Shown: in pieces, positions 1-8,176 of the stretch
How positions within the stretch are numbered: position 1 is the first letter of the stretch
Layout of the letters: each line of letters opens with the position of its first letter
The notes under the pieces: model-generated
Database searches by the model: none
What the model was told of the DNA's origin: nothing
Seen by the model: the letters and a program-made list of their open reading frames with translations, nothing else
Assembly: GCA_026414805.1 (NCBI GenBank)
Contig: JAOAIH010000010.1
Span: 1 to 59,513, forward strand
Reading direction: 5' to 3'
DNA from: Spirochaetota bacterium
GTDB taxonomy: Bacteria; Spirochaetota; UBA4802; UB4802
DNA: 59,513 nucleotides
Made by a program: the position numbers and the translations under genes

Positions 1-581
1 TCATAAGCCACTTCACCTCTGATCTTACTTTGTAATAATTTTTCGCGCAAATTTAATAAATCATTTTTCAAAGAAGCATCTATAATTAAATCATCTACTT
101 GCACTATAATTCCACCTAAAATAGTTGGGTCTATGACCTCTTCAACAATAATATTCTTATTAAATCTATCCTCAAGACTCTTTTTAATCCTGTTTATAAT
201 ATCTTTATCAAGCTTTATACTGCTAATTAAAGTGATTTTCTGGCGGTTATTAACTATATCAAGTAATTCGCTAAAAGCGATATTAATATCCGGTATGTCC
301 TGTTGACGCCCATTGTCAATTAATACTTTAAGAAAGTTAACCATAAGTTCAGATAGTTCACTGCCAAAAACTTTATCCACAAATTGCTTTTTTGATTCCT
401 TTGTAATTCCTGGCGCACTAAAATAACGCATCAAATCCTGATCATTTTTTAATAATTCAGCAAGGAAGGATAGTTCCTCCTCAATTTTTGATATTGCGTT
501 TTTCTCATGCGCAATTTCTAACAAAGCACCTGCATAAACTTTCGCTACTTCACTTGTTGCCACAGCGATAACCCTACTCAT
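1..581 (-). CDS. atpH: F-type ATP synthase delta subunit, 3' end outside window
   Basis: The open frame runs from an ATG at 581 to the left edge without a stop (193 codons), so the C-terminal end is missing. The product begins MSRVIAVATSEVAKVYAGAL and carries the typical OSCP/delta pattern: helical N-domain, a middle with LLDIVNNRQKITLIS, and a C-terminal portion with DPTILGGIIVQVDDLIIDAS. In the family this subunit links the F1 head to the b-subunit stator. It lies 23 bp downstream of atpF on the same strand, in the standard order a-c-b-delta. Family members are about 180 residues, so only a few residues should be missing. Assignment is by motif and by operon position. Confidence 0.9.
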   Translation of the reverse strand, partial: MSRVIAVATSEVAKVYAGALLEIAHEKNAISKIEEELSFLAELLKNDQDLMRYFSAPGITKESKKQFVDKVFGSELSELMVNFLKVLIDNGRQQDIPDINIAFSELLDIVNNRQKITLISSIKLDKDIINRIKKSLEDRFNKNIIVEEVIDPTILGGIIVQVDDLIIDASLKNDLLNLREKLLQSKIRGEVAY

Positions 582-604
582 TAAAATTTAAGGACAGTTC
601 AGTA

Positions 605-1114
605 TTACTGAACTGTCCTTATTTTTTGTAATGCCTCTTCAACAAGGGCTTTCTGATCTTCTACTTTGAGATTCTTTGCGATAATTTTTGCAGCAATATC
701 TGTTGATATTGTTACAACTTCAGCATGAATCTCTGCCAGCGCTTTATCCTTAGCAAGATTAATCTCACGTCGCGCTCTCTCAATGAGGTCCTTGGCTTCC
801 TGATTTGCTTTTTCAACTATGGAATTTCTCAACCTTTCCGCATCAGCCTTGCCTTCAGCGATGATGCTTGCTGCCTCCTCTTTTGCCTTATCCATCATTG
901 CTTTATGCTCAGCAAATAGCCTTTCGGCTTCAAGACGGGACTTCTCTGCAGATTCAATATCACCACGAATCTTCTCAGCCCTTGCATCAAGCGCCTCAAC
1001 AATAGGCTTCCATGCGGCTTTCCATAATATCAATAACAACACTATAAAGGTTATTATTGTCCATAACAGGAGGCCGGGATCAACCTTTAGCAAGCCTTCT
1101 TTTAAAACTTCCAT
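605..1114 (-). CDS. atpF: F-type ATP synthase subunit b
   Basis: This 169-residue protein has one N-terminal membrane helix (about residues 14-33, LLLWTIITFIVLLLILWKA) followed by WKPIVEALDARAEKI and a long, charged, Ala/Glu/Lys-rich helix. That is the typical build of the peripheral stalk b subunit, which dimerises and binds delta. It lies 22 bp downstream of atpE and 23 bp upstream of atpH. Length and layout are normal for the family. Only one b-type gene is visible, so the stalk is probably a b homodimer rather than b/b'. Confidence 0.95.
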   Translation of the reverse strand: MEVLKEGLLKVDPGLLLWTIITFIVLLLILWKAAWKPIVEALDARAEKIRGDIESAEKSRLEAERLFAEHKAMMDKAKEEAASIIAEGKADAERLRNSIVEKANQEAKDLIERARREINLAKDKALAEIHAEVVTISTDIAAKIIAKNLKVEDQKALVEEALQKIRTVQ

Positions 1115-1136
1115 AGTGAACTACCTGTTAAAAGAT

Positions 1137-1421
1137 TTACTTAACTTCAGTCTGCGCTGCTGCTGGTTTTTCAACTGGTGGTGTAACAACTGGTGACTTA
1201 GTTGCTAGCATAAATGTTACAACGAGAGCAAAGAATGTGAAACCTTCAATAAGAGCAGCAGCAATAATCATTGCTGTTCTTAAGTCACCGCTCAACTCAG
1301 GTTGACGAGCCATACCCTCTAAAGCACCAGTAGCTAACTTACCAATTCCAAGTGCTGCACCAAAAACTATCAAACCGGCTCCAAAACCAGCTCCCAAGTA
1401 AGAATAGCCTAGATATTCCAT
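1137..1421 (-). CDS. atpE: F-type ATP synthase subunit c (proteolipid)
   Basis: The 94-residue protein is a two-helix hairpin with the polar loop ARQPEL near residues 38-43. The ion-binding carboxylate is Glu59 in AALIEGFTFF. Helix 1 reads FGAALGIGKLATGALEG, close to H+-type c subunits. The Gln used for Na+ coordination in Na+-ATPases is not at the aligned place, so proton coupling is more likely, as an inference. After helix 2 there is an extra tail of about 20 residues rich in Pro, Ala and Lys (from about residue 75), which most c subunits lack. Gene order atpB-atpE-atpF is standard. Confidence 0.95.
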   Translation of the reverse strand: MEYLGYSYLGAGFGAGLIVFGAALGIGKLATGALEGMARQPELSGDLRTAMIIAAALIEGFTFFALVVTFMLATKSPVVTPPVEKPAAAQTEVK

Positions 1422-1511
1422 TGACTCCTCCTCGTAAATTTTTGAGTATTAAAATTTAACACCAATATGTTATTGCGAACATAATATATTGAATACCTCT
1501 TTCCACTCAAA

Positions 1512-2381
1512 TTAATGAGCATGCATAGAGGCACCAATAAACATAGCTGAAAGCACAGCAAAAATATACGCCTGGATAAAGGCTACCAATAACTCAAGCA
1601 AATAAATCATTAATGAACCGGCAACAGACCCTATGCCAACCCAATAACTCTGGAACATCATGACAAGATAAATGAATATTATTATCACCACATGGCCAGC
1701 TGTCATATTTGCAAAAAGTCGGACTGTTAAGGCAAAAGGTTTAATTAAAAGTCCAATTATTTCAATGGGGAACATTAAAGGCAATACAAAGGCAGGAACC
1801 CCGTGTGGTACTAAACCCGCCCAGTAACCAAATACTCCTTGTTTGATCATTCCTATTCCAAGCATACCAACAAGTGTACAGAGAGCAAGACCACCCGTTA
1901 CAGCTAGGTTACCTGTAGCCGTTGCCATGCCAGGGATTAACCCAATAAGATTGCAGAAAAGTATAAAGAAAAATACAGTAAGAAAATAGGGCATCGCCTT
2001 TTTCACATAATGATGGTCAAAATTAGGCTCTACAATTTCATCATGTACAAATGCTATTAACACTTCCCATAAATTAACCCATCGTGAACGCGAACCATAA
2101 GACGCATTTTTTATTTTACGAGCAACCGGTATAAAAACAATTAAACATAAAAATGCTGACAACCATAGCATTAAAACCCATTTGGTAATTGTCATATCAA
2201 AAATACCAAATAGTTTTTCATGAAAAAATTTCTGGTTAATTTTACCGATAAAGCCATCATGGATGGGGTGATCAGTTAGGTGATGCATTACGATATCATA
2301 CATCGACTCTTTTTCACCACTTTCAGATGATTGGATAATAGCCTGTAAACCTTGTAGCAGTTGAATCATAGCCTTAAACAC
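1512..2381 (-). CDS. atpB: F-type ATP synthase subunit a
   Basis: The 289-residue protein has several membrane helices. The segment KPFALTVRLFANMTAGH holds the essential arginine (about residue 221) that faces the c-ring carboxylate. LLELLVAFIQAYIFAVL near the C terminus is the conserved last helix. The soluble N-terminal stretch of about 70 residues (with HHLTDHP and a His/Glu-rich segment) is longer than in E. coli but common in deep-branching bacteria. It lies 42 bp downstream of the AtpZ-like gene and 90 bp upstream of atpE. Confidence 0.95.
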   Translation of the reverse strand: MFKAMIQLLQGLQAIIQSSESGEKESMYDIVMHHLTDHPIHDGFIGKINQKFFHEKLFGIFDMTITKWVLMLWLSAFLCLIVFIPVARKIKNASYGSRSRWVNLWEVLIAFVHDEIVEPNFDHHYVKKAMPYFLTVFFFILFCNLIGLIPGMATATGNLAVTGGLALCTLVGMLGIGMIKQGVFGYWAGLVPHGVPAFVLPLMFPIEIIGLLIKPFALTVRLFANMTAGHVVIIIFIYLVMMFQSYWVGIGSVAGSLMIYLLELLVAFIQAYIFAVLSAMFIGASMHAH

Positions 2382-2423
2382 CTCATCAAATTTTTTTATT
2401 ATCTGACTGATGTAACATAAACG

Positions 2424-2696
2424 TTACATCCATTTACGCTTTTTAGAACCGCTACTATTGTTGTTATCACCTTGCTGCGACCGCTTTAAAAGACGCTCAA
2501 GCTCGGATAAGCTTTTCATTAAATTATAAAAACCTGCTCCCATTCCAATAATTGTCCCTATAACAACAAAAACTGGACTGCTATTGAAATGTTTATCAAG
2601 TAAATACCCACCATATAAGAACACAAGAATCGTAATTGCAAGTTGAATGCCAATTGTTGAATATGCAAGTATGATTCTTGTGATATCCCTTTTCAC
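2424..2696 (-). CDS. atpZ: AtpZ/AtpI-like small membrane protein, first gene of ATP synthase operon
   Basis: A small protein with two membrane helices and the motif GGYLLDKHF followed by PVFVVIGTIIGMGAGFYNL, typical of the AtpZ/AtpI family found ahead of atpB. I chose a GTG start at 2696 because GAGG lies 5 bases upstream; this gives VKRDITRIILAYSTIGIQL and 90 residues, a normal size. A longer open frame reaches 2804, but its extra N terminus is AT-biased and lacks a Shine-Dalgarno sequence, and a candidate promoter lies inside it. Roles proposed for the family are c-ring assembly and Mg2+/Ca2+ transport; the sequence does not show which applies here. Confidence 0.8.
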   Translation of the reverse strand: MKRDITRIILAYSTIGIQLAITILVFLYGGYLLDKHFNSSPVFVVIGTIIGMGAGFYNLMKSLSELERLLKRSQQGDNNNSSGSKKRKWM

Positions 2697-3026
2697 ATAA
2701 ACCTCAAAAACTAACACTGAATTCCATACAAGCACCATACCTTTTTTTGTCAACAAAATAAGTCTGATTTTTTTTAAAAAAATTATTATTGTTATTATAT
2801 ACAATATTTAATATTTATTATACATCTCTTTGAAATTAGTAAAATTAGTTACTAACTTAAGTAATATTATATAAAATATTTTATATACATATTATTATAA
2901 AGAACCGCTCTATGAAATAATAAACCCTTATAAGATATATATTACTCTTCAACAATATTATTTTTTTTAGGCTCAAAGTCGATAAATGAAAATGTGAAAC
3001 AATAATGCTACCACTGAGGGTTTGCA
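2697..3026. other. AT-rich intergenic region between atpZ and hicB
   Basis: This divergent region holds the candidate atp promoter near its left end. It also contains a perfect 20-base palindrome made only of A and T at 2868-2887 (TATATAAAATATTTTATATA). I see no open frame of credible composition. The palindrome may be simple low-complexity sequence or an operator; nothing else supports a function. Confidence 0.5.
2725..2753 (-). promoter_or_regulatory. Candidate promoter of the ATP synthase operon
   Basis: On the minus strand a perfect TTGACA (2753-2748) is followed after 17 bases by TGTATG (2730-2725), a weak -10. Transcription would start near 2718, about 22 bases ahead of the GTG start at 2696. 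The -35 is good and the -10 poor, so this is only a candidate. Confidence 0.35.
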
Positions 3027-3278
3027 ATGAAATTATCAATTAAGCTTATCGAAAAAAATAATGAATTTATTGCTACATGTCCCGAACTTGATATAAGTTG
3101 CTACGCTTCAAATAAAATTGAAGCAATTAAAAGAATTCAAAGCATTCTTTCATTTTACATTCAATCAGCTCAGGAATTAGGTTACTCTGTAGAAAATTTT
3201 GAGACTATTGACGTTGATGGCACGCATTATCAGTTTAACCATGACATTTATCCACCATTAAATTCCACTATGCACTAA
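3027..3278 (+). CDS. HicB-like (UPF0150) small protein, no HicA partner
   Basis: The 83-residue protein starts MKLSIKLIEKNNEFIATCPE and continues with SCYASNKIEAIKRIQ. This is the partial RNase-H-like fold of HicB antitoxins, in which a short strand pair is followed by CPELD and a helix with EA.. residues. GAGGG lies about 7 bases before the ATG. No HicA toxin (about 60 residues) is found on either side, and no C-terminal DNA-binding helix is visible. It could be an orphan HicB or a HicB-related regulator. A hairpin follows directly. Confidence 0.6.
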   Translation: MKLSIKLIEKNNEFIATCPELDISCYASNKIEAIKRIQSILSFYIQSAQELGYSVENFETIDVDGTHYQFNHDIYPPLNSTMH

Positions 3279-3282
3279 TAAC

Positions 3283-3307
3283 AGAGCTGGCTTTAAAAGC
3301 CAGCTCT
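3283..3307. terminator. Hairpin between convergent genes, probable bidirectional terminator
   Basis: AGAGCTGGCT (3283-3292) pairs perfectly with AGCCAGCTCT (3298-3307), with a loop of about 5 bases. It lies just after the hicB-like stop and 31 bases before the end of the convergent PpiC gene. Neither side has a strong T-run, so its strength as a terminator is uncertain. Confidence 0.6.
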
Positions 3308-3337
3308 ACTATTACATTTATCACTTTATTAACTTAG

Positions 3338-4723
3338 TTATTTTCCTTCAAGTTGGTCCTCATGTATTGTAAACTTATTGATATGCAACATATCTCTTTT
3401 CCACTTTGCTAAATTTTCAGCTCTTTTTTTTCGGTATATCATATTTTCAATCTGATCCTTAACTTTTTCAAAAGACATAACCTGCTTAATCTGTTTTCCT
3501 TTTTGATTAATAAATGTAGTGAATCTGGTATCTTTATATTTTTCGTATTCATCGCGGATTTCCTTTGGAGTAATAACAATTCCACGGTCTGCAATATAAT
3601 CCATATATTCTTTTGCAAAGAGCATGTTTTTTCTTTTTTCAACTTCTTTCTTTAACTCCTCATTTGCTTGTAAGTTATCTTTTATTGCTTCTCTTTTAAG
3701 AAGAGCTACTTTAAAGGCATTCTTTGCAATATCTATTCTTTTGGTGTCATCTACCGTAGCCTTTGACAACGGGCTCCCCTTGTGCTGAAAATATGAAATT
3801 CGCTTATCTAGGTCTGCAACGGTAAAGGAGCTATCTCCAACCTTAAAAATAATATCATTGGGATTTTTACTTTTGCAATTTTTCTCATTAAATTGCACAT
3901 CTGACGCATTCATTAATTTTTCAATATAATTATTAGCAGCTTTCCTCAACAATAATTGTTCAAGCCTTTTTGCCTGCATTTCATCATCAATTATTTTATT
4001 AAGGTTTTTTTTGGTTAATTCTTTTTTGTCTACCAATTGCACAATATATATCCCCTGTTGAGTTTTAATAGGAGTTTCAACAATACCTGGTTTTTTTTGT
4101 TCGATAGCTGCTACGATTTCTGGTGACAGCATATCCTTTACTACATAACCAATATCACCACCATTTTTCTTTGAGAAATCGTCAGAGTACATTTTTGCAA
4201 GTTCTTCAAATTTTTCACCATTCTTTAATTTACCAATTATTTCATTTGCCTTGCTTTGTACTTCAGCATAAGCTTTTTCCAGCTCCGCACCTGATAGGTT
4301 TACACGTTTATTATTAATAATCTTAAAATCCCTTACACGCAGGAGAATCTGTTTTAAATGATATGCTGGTTCTTTGAATTCGGCTTTATCTTTAATTTCC
4401 CTGTCATACAGATGCTTTAACAAAACCGATTCTAATGCCATGTCCTCAAGGAATCTATATTTCTCTGTATTTAAGAGATTCTCTTTTTTAGCTTCTTCTA
4501 AAGCTATATTTTCAATAGCCATCATTTCTAGTTTATCTTTTTGCTGCTTTTTGCTTTTCATTATTGCTTCAACAGAAAATTGTTTATCCTGAAGCCACTG
4601 CTTAAATTGTCCTCTTGTAATAGTTGCACCGCTATATGTAGCCAAAACATCAGAACTGCATTTACACCCTATTAGAGCAGCAACAACTAGCATTACTACT
4701 GTTACAAACAAGAGCCTCTTCAT
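3338..4723 (-). CDS. PpiC/SurA-type peptidyl-prolyl isomerase lipoprotein
   Basis: I place the start at the ATG at 4723 because GGAGG lies 6-7 bases upstream. It gives MKRLLFVTVVMLVVAALIGC, a lipoprotein signal with lipobox ALIGC. Then come a SurA-type N-domain, and a parvulin domain at about residues 120-245 of the mature frame with HLKQILLRV, GEKFEELAKMYSDD, NGGDIGYV and IYIVQLVDK. The C-terminal half is helical with a second chaperone-like segment. Expected role: folding of exported or outer-membrane proteins in the periplasm. At about 461 residues the length fits SurA/PrsA-like proteins. The gene is monocistronic by spacing. Confidence 0.85.
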   Translation of the reverse strand: MKRLLFVTVVMLVVAALIGCKCSSDVLATYSGATITRGQFKQWLQDKQFSVEAIMKSKKQQKDKLEMMAIENIALEEAKKENLLNTEKYRFLEDMALESVLLKHLYDREIKDKAEFKEPAYHLKQILLRVRDFKIINNKRVNLSGAELEKAYAEVQSKANEIIGKLKNGEKFEELAKMYSDDFSKKNGGDIGYVVKDMLSPEIVAAIEQKKPGIVETPIKTQQGIYIVQLVDKKELTKKNLNKIIDDEMQAKRLEQLLLRKAANNYIEKLMNASDVQFNEKNCKSKNPNDIIFKVGDSSFTVADLDKRISYFQHKGSPLSKATVDDTKRIDIAKNAFKVALLKREAIKDNLQANEELKKEVEKRKNMLFAKEYMDYIADRGIVITPKEIRDEYEKYKDTRFTTFINQKGKQIKQVMSFEKVKDQIENMIYRKKRAENLAKWKRDMLHINKFTIHEDQLEGK

Positions 4724-5145
4724 ATAAATCCTCCACCTATAGATAATATCCCAACCCTTATTCAAACCACACTAATCAATTGTAGATACAACGTGATTAA
4801 TAATTATATGGAAATATACTATTTTTTTAGTACTACAACATTTTATTCAATAGTATTAAATAATCTTTTTATTAATTGTTTGCTATAGTGCAAAGCATAA
4901 TAATTTTTGCAATTATCTTTTTAGAAAAAAATGTATATTTTTGGTTACACGATATTTACAATGAGTTTTCTATAAATAGTACCATTCTTCTATAATTTTA
5001 TGAATTAATTCATATAACCATTAGATATAAATTTTTTTATTTTCAATGTATTCTATAAATTTTTATTCAAATACTATTGACAGAAATTACTATAGTGCAT
5101 AGGATTCACATTACCAGGATAATTTAATTATATTGTTATTTGCTT
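4724..5145. other. Intergenic region with a 10-base direct repeat and a promoter
   Basis: This very AT-rich stretch separates the divergent PpiC and TPR genes. CTATAGTGCA occurs twice in direct orientation, at 4883-4892 and 5090-5099. The second copy lies in the spacer of the candidate promoter of the TPR gene. The first copy is also followed by a -10-like TAATAA. I see no coding sequence. Confidence 0.5.
5077..5105 (+). promoter_or_regulatory. Sigma70-type promoter candidate for the TPR gene
   Basis: TTGACA at 5077-5082 is followed after 17 bases by TAGGAT at 5100-5105 (4 of 6 matches to TATAAT). The start of transcription would be near 5112, leaving a leader of about 34 bases before the ATG at 5146. 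Confidence 0.55.
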
Positions 5146-5679
5146 ATGAGAGATAAAGCTTTCTACAGAAATAAATTGAATTCGCTTATCCATCAGGATA
5201 ATTCCTTTGATTGTGAAACATTAATTGAATATGGTTACGATGCAATTGAAAAAGGTAATTTTAGAAAAGCATTCAGACTCTTTGCCCTTGCATACCGTTT
5301 AATTGGCAATCACCCTGAAATACTCAATGGTCTTGGACTGACATTGTGTGAAATGGGGAAATTAAAATTTTCAAAAAACTTTCTTTTATTTGCGTTAAAA
5401 AAATTTCCTGATAATGTTTTGATTTTATCAAATCTTGCAACTGTGTATTTTGAAGAATATGATTATGACAGGTCAATTTATTATTATACACGTGCACTTG
5501 AAGTTGATCCTAACTTCATTGAGGCACATATAAATCTTATTAATGTATACTTTGAACGGGGAGATATTTTCATGGCATACATTTCATGCCTTGACCTACT
5601 CAAGAAAGATCCACATAATCCCGAAGTCCAGGAATTGTGTAATGATATAATACTTAATATGGGATTATCGCTAGTGTAG
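5146..5679 (+). CDS. Tetratricopeptide-repeat protein
   Basis: The product is about 177 residues, with no signal peptide. At least three TPR units are visible, with the pattern G..LCEMGKLKFSKNFLLFALKKFP, then LATVYFEEYDYDRSI.YYTRALEVDP, then LINVYFERGD. The ATG at 5146 is preferred over an in-frame TTG at 5140; neither has a clear Shine-Dalgarno sequence. TPR folds mediate protein contacts and no partner can be inferred. The gene ends 2 bases before the stop of the convergent lipoprotein gene. Confidence 0.8.
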   Translation: MRDKAFYRNKLNSLIHQDNSFDCETLIEYGYDAIEKGNFRKAFRLFALAYRLIGNHPEILNGLGLTLCEMGKLKFSKNFLLFALKKFPDNVLILSNLATVYFEEYDYDRSIYYYTRALEVDPNFIEAHINLINVYFERGDIFMAYISCLDLLKKDPHNPEVQELCNDIILNMGLSLV

Positions 5680-5681
5680 TA

Positions 5682-6113
5682 TTACGGTTGTGTCAATTGC
5701 TCACGTAGATCAATTTTCCACTTACCGTTTTCTTTAACCAGCTTATGAACAACTTCCATGCCAATAGCATTTTGCTTGTTATGCTTCACACATTGTAATG
5801 TCACCGTAGCATTGTCTTTTGTCTTTTCTATCTTTACGACATCCCATTTTGAATCTGCATCATGATGAACCCATACAAACGGGTACACAGCACCATGTTT
5901 TTTCTTCATATTTTCAACCTGATTTCGTGATGTGCTGTCTAGAAATTCAAGCAACTGCTTTTCATCAGTTGTTGTAAGATAGCTCATAACAACAGATGCT
6001 GCTTCGTCAAGGGGCTCATGCTTACACGAAATAAACTTAAGAACAAGTATTAATATAAGCAGTATTGTTAAAAAGCTTATGTTTTTAGTATATTTTAGCA
6101 TTTGGTTTAGCAC
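5682..6113 (-). CDS. Small lipoprotein, DUF4878/NTF2-like
   Basis: The 143-residue product has a hydrophobic N-terminal segment ending in LKFISC, a lipobox-like site. It is followed by about 110 residues with DEAASVVMSYLTTTDEKQLLEFL and ending VHKLVKENGKWKIDLRE. The terminal 'v.e.GkWKid' strand is typical of DUF4878 and NTF2-like lipoproteins. Function in the family is unknown. It is transcribed towards the TPR gene with almost no gap, and is separated from the upstream pfp gene by 105 bases containing one GCGATAGCTC word. Confidence 0.65.
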   Translation of the reverse strand: MLNQMLKYTKNISFLTILLILILVLKFISCKHEPLDEAASVVMSYLTTTDEKQLLEFLDSTSRNQVENMKKKHGAVYPFVWVHHDADSKWDVVKIEKTKDNATVTLQCVKHNKQNAIGMEVVHKLVKENGKWKIDLREQLTQP

Positions 6114-6218
6114 CTTACTCTTTTTATAATAGAGTTGATTATCTTACTTAAAACCTTGCGATGTGTATGACTTTTTCATCTGGGTGAATTGTTACGTTGA
6201 GCTATCGCCAATACTATT

Positions 6219-7418
6219 TTATTCCCATGATTTGCGATATGAGAGTCGCTCTTTTAAAGTATAGAAATCGCTGCCTTTGGGTACATCGCGCAGACGTGTT
6301 TTCAGAGTATCGGGATCAATAAGCTCGCTGAACGGAACGGCTTTTAGGTCAAAATTATCAGTTACCGAAACCATAACCCCAAACATATTTTCACTGTAAA
6401 ATTTATATGCACCATAACCAAGCATTGCACCTAGTACCACATCAAAACTTATTGGTGGAGCCGATCGTGTTTCATAACCAATCTGCTTTGCCACTATCTT
6501 TACTTCCATACCTGTTTTTTCCTGATAGCGTTTTTTAACGCGCTCAGCCAGTATCTCACCAATTTTTGCTTCTCGGTAAAGGATGTTTCCATGTTTATCA
6601 GTATGTTTTGGCTTATATTCATCGGGCAATTTATCAACAATGCCTTCGGATACTGCAATAACTCCATAAGGGCGCCTGTTATTTTCACGAGCAAGGATAA
6701 CATTAGTAATTTTATCCACAAGCACATCGATATCGAGTACATCTTCTTCTATATCTTCAGCAGCTACCATCATAATTGCTTCAGCAGCAATACCCGCCGC
6801 ATAGGTAATCCACCCTGCTTTGCGACCCATAAGTTCAACAATGAAAAAGCTATCTGTTGCCTGCGCATCAGCTTTAAGGTTCAACATCATCTTTTGTGCA
6901 GTATCAACTGCAGTCCAATACCCAAATGTCCAGGGTATTCCATAATAGTCGTTATCTATAGTTTTTGGTATGTGGATGACAGGGAAACCCATAAGGTTAA
7001 GGAAATTTGCTGTCTTTAATGTATCGTCGCCACCAATTGAAATTAGTGCACCAATTTTTAAATATTCAAATGCATCAATAATGTTTTTTAGCTTTTTACT
7101 TTTTTCAGGATCCTGTAAATCATTAAGCGTTTTAATATCCTTTCCGGGATTAGCACGTGAAGTTTTAAGGTATATTCCCCTTTCATTACGGACATGAGTA
7201 ATATTGTAATCTATTTCTTCGTAGTGAACTCCCTTTTTAATTTTAGGATAATTGATGTTGAAGTCTTGTAAAAACTCATACCCCCTGTAAAAACCTATAA
7301 CAGGAATACCATTATCTAAAAAATTGAGTGCTACTGATGAAATAACTGTATTTGCACTTGGCGCAGGGCCTCCAGAAAAAAGCATTCCTATCTTTTTATA
7401 CGCAGGACGCAGTTTCAT
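6219..7418 (-). CDS. pfp: Pyrophosphate-dependent 6-phosphofructokinase
   Basis: This 399-residue protein phosphorylates fructose 6-phosphate, by inference with PPi as donor. FSGGPAPSAN near the N terminus is the phosphate-binding loop. GGDDT at residues 129-133 carries the second Asp that marks PPi-dependent enzymes, where ATP-dependent ones have GGDGS. PKTIDNDY at 151-158 includes the catalytic Asp, and ELMGRKAGW binds substrate. The size fits the short PFP group. The reaction is reversible and saves ATP in glycolysis. The gene lies upstream of the small lipoprotein gene and downstream of the acyl-CoA synthetase pair on the same strand; gaps of about 100 bases make a common operon uncertain. 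Confidence 0.9.
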   Translation of the reverse strand: MKLRPAYKKIGMLFSGGPAPSANTVISSVALNFLDNGIPVIGFYRGYEFLQDFNINYPKIKKGVHYEEIDYNITHVRNERGIYLKTSRANPGKDIKTLNDLQDPEKSKKLKNIIDAFEYLKIGALISIGGDDTLKTANFLNLMGFPVIHIPKTIDNDYYGIPWTFGYWTAVDTAQKMMLNLKADAQATDSFFIVELMGRKAGWITYAAGIAAEAIMMVAAEDIEEDVLDIDVLVDKITNVILARENNRRPYGVIAVSEGIVDKLPDEYKPKHTDKHGNILYREAKIGEILAERVKKRYQEKTGMEVKIVAKQIGYETRSAPPISFDVVLGAMLGYGAYKFYSENMFGVMVSVTDNFDLKAVPFSELIDPDTLKTRLRDVPKGSDFYTLKERLSYRKSWE

Positions 7419-7501
7419 AATACAATCCTCTTATGATAAATTCAATACAAACAATCCCAGTTAAATAATACGTATATATTTTCTTAATAGCAATTATTTT
7501 T

Positions 7502-8176
7502 TTATTGCTTCAAAATAACCAAAGCATCAACTGCAACTGGTTTATTCCCATCAATAATAACTGGATTTATGTCAATTTCTGCTATTTCATCATATTTGCT
7601 TACAAGCTCACTTAACCCTACAAGAGCTTTTGCCATTGCTTCTCTGTCAACAGCTGGAGAACCTCTAAAAGGTCCTAATAATTTTTTTGTTCTAAGCTCA
7701 TCCATCATTTCATGGGCATCAATTTCGGTTATTGGAGCAACTCTGAATGACACATCCTGCAGGGCTTCAGTGAAAATGCCTCCTAACCCAAACATGACAC
7801 AGGGACCAAACTGCGGATCACGAATAGTCCCAAGTACAAATTCTCTGTTATCTCCATCAAGCCATTCTTGTACTAAAACTCCATCCAGTGGCACTCCTTT
7901 ACCGGTTATTTCATCAAAAGCCCGTGCTACTTCTTCTTCGGTTTTCAATTTTAATTTTACCATTCCTAACTCGGTTTTATGAGTCAGCGTGTCTGCGCAC
8001 CCTTTTAACACAACGGGGAATCCCAATTGCTGTGCATACGCAATTGCTTCTTCTCTTGTTTTTGCTAGATAGTTTCTTGAAACAGGAATACCTGCCATCT
8101 TTATTACATTCTTTGAATCATACTCGGATAATGCCTTTTGCTTGTTAGCTATCGCCCTTTCTAAAATCTCACGCAT
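7502..8176 (-). CDS. acdB: ADP-forming acyl-CoA synthetase, beta (ATP-grasp) subunit
   Basis: The 224-residue protein is an ATP-grasp domain: PVVLKGCADTLTHKTELGMVKL binds nucleotide, LVQEWLDGDNREFVLGTIRD and VMFGLGGIFTEALQDVSFR are the conserved core, and EIDINPVIID is the Mg2+-binding end. It is the beta subunit of NDP-forming acetyl/acyl-CoA synthetases, which make ATP from ADP while releasing the free acid. Its start overlaps the end of the alpha-subunit gene by 8 bases, indicating translational coupling. One GCGATAG word lies in its first codons. Confidence 0.9.
   Translation of the reverse strand: MREILERAIANKQKALSEYDSKNVIKMAGIPVSRNYLAKTREEAIAYAQQLGFPVVLKGCADTLTHKTELGMVKLKLKTEEEVARAFDEITGKGVPLDGVLVQEWLDGDNREFVLGTIRDPQFGPCVMFGLGGIFTEALQDVSFRVAPITEIDAHEMMDELRTKKLLGPFRGSPAVDREAMAKALVGLSELVSKYDEIAEIDINPVIIDGNKPVAVDALVILKQ

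Noticed and set aside
1137-1421. Na+-coupled ATP synthase
   Set aside because: The Gln ligand of Na+-type c subunits is not present at the aligned place in helix 1; H+ coupling fits better.
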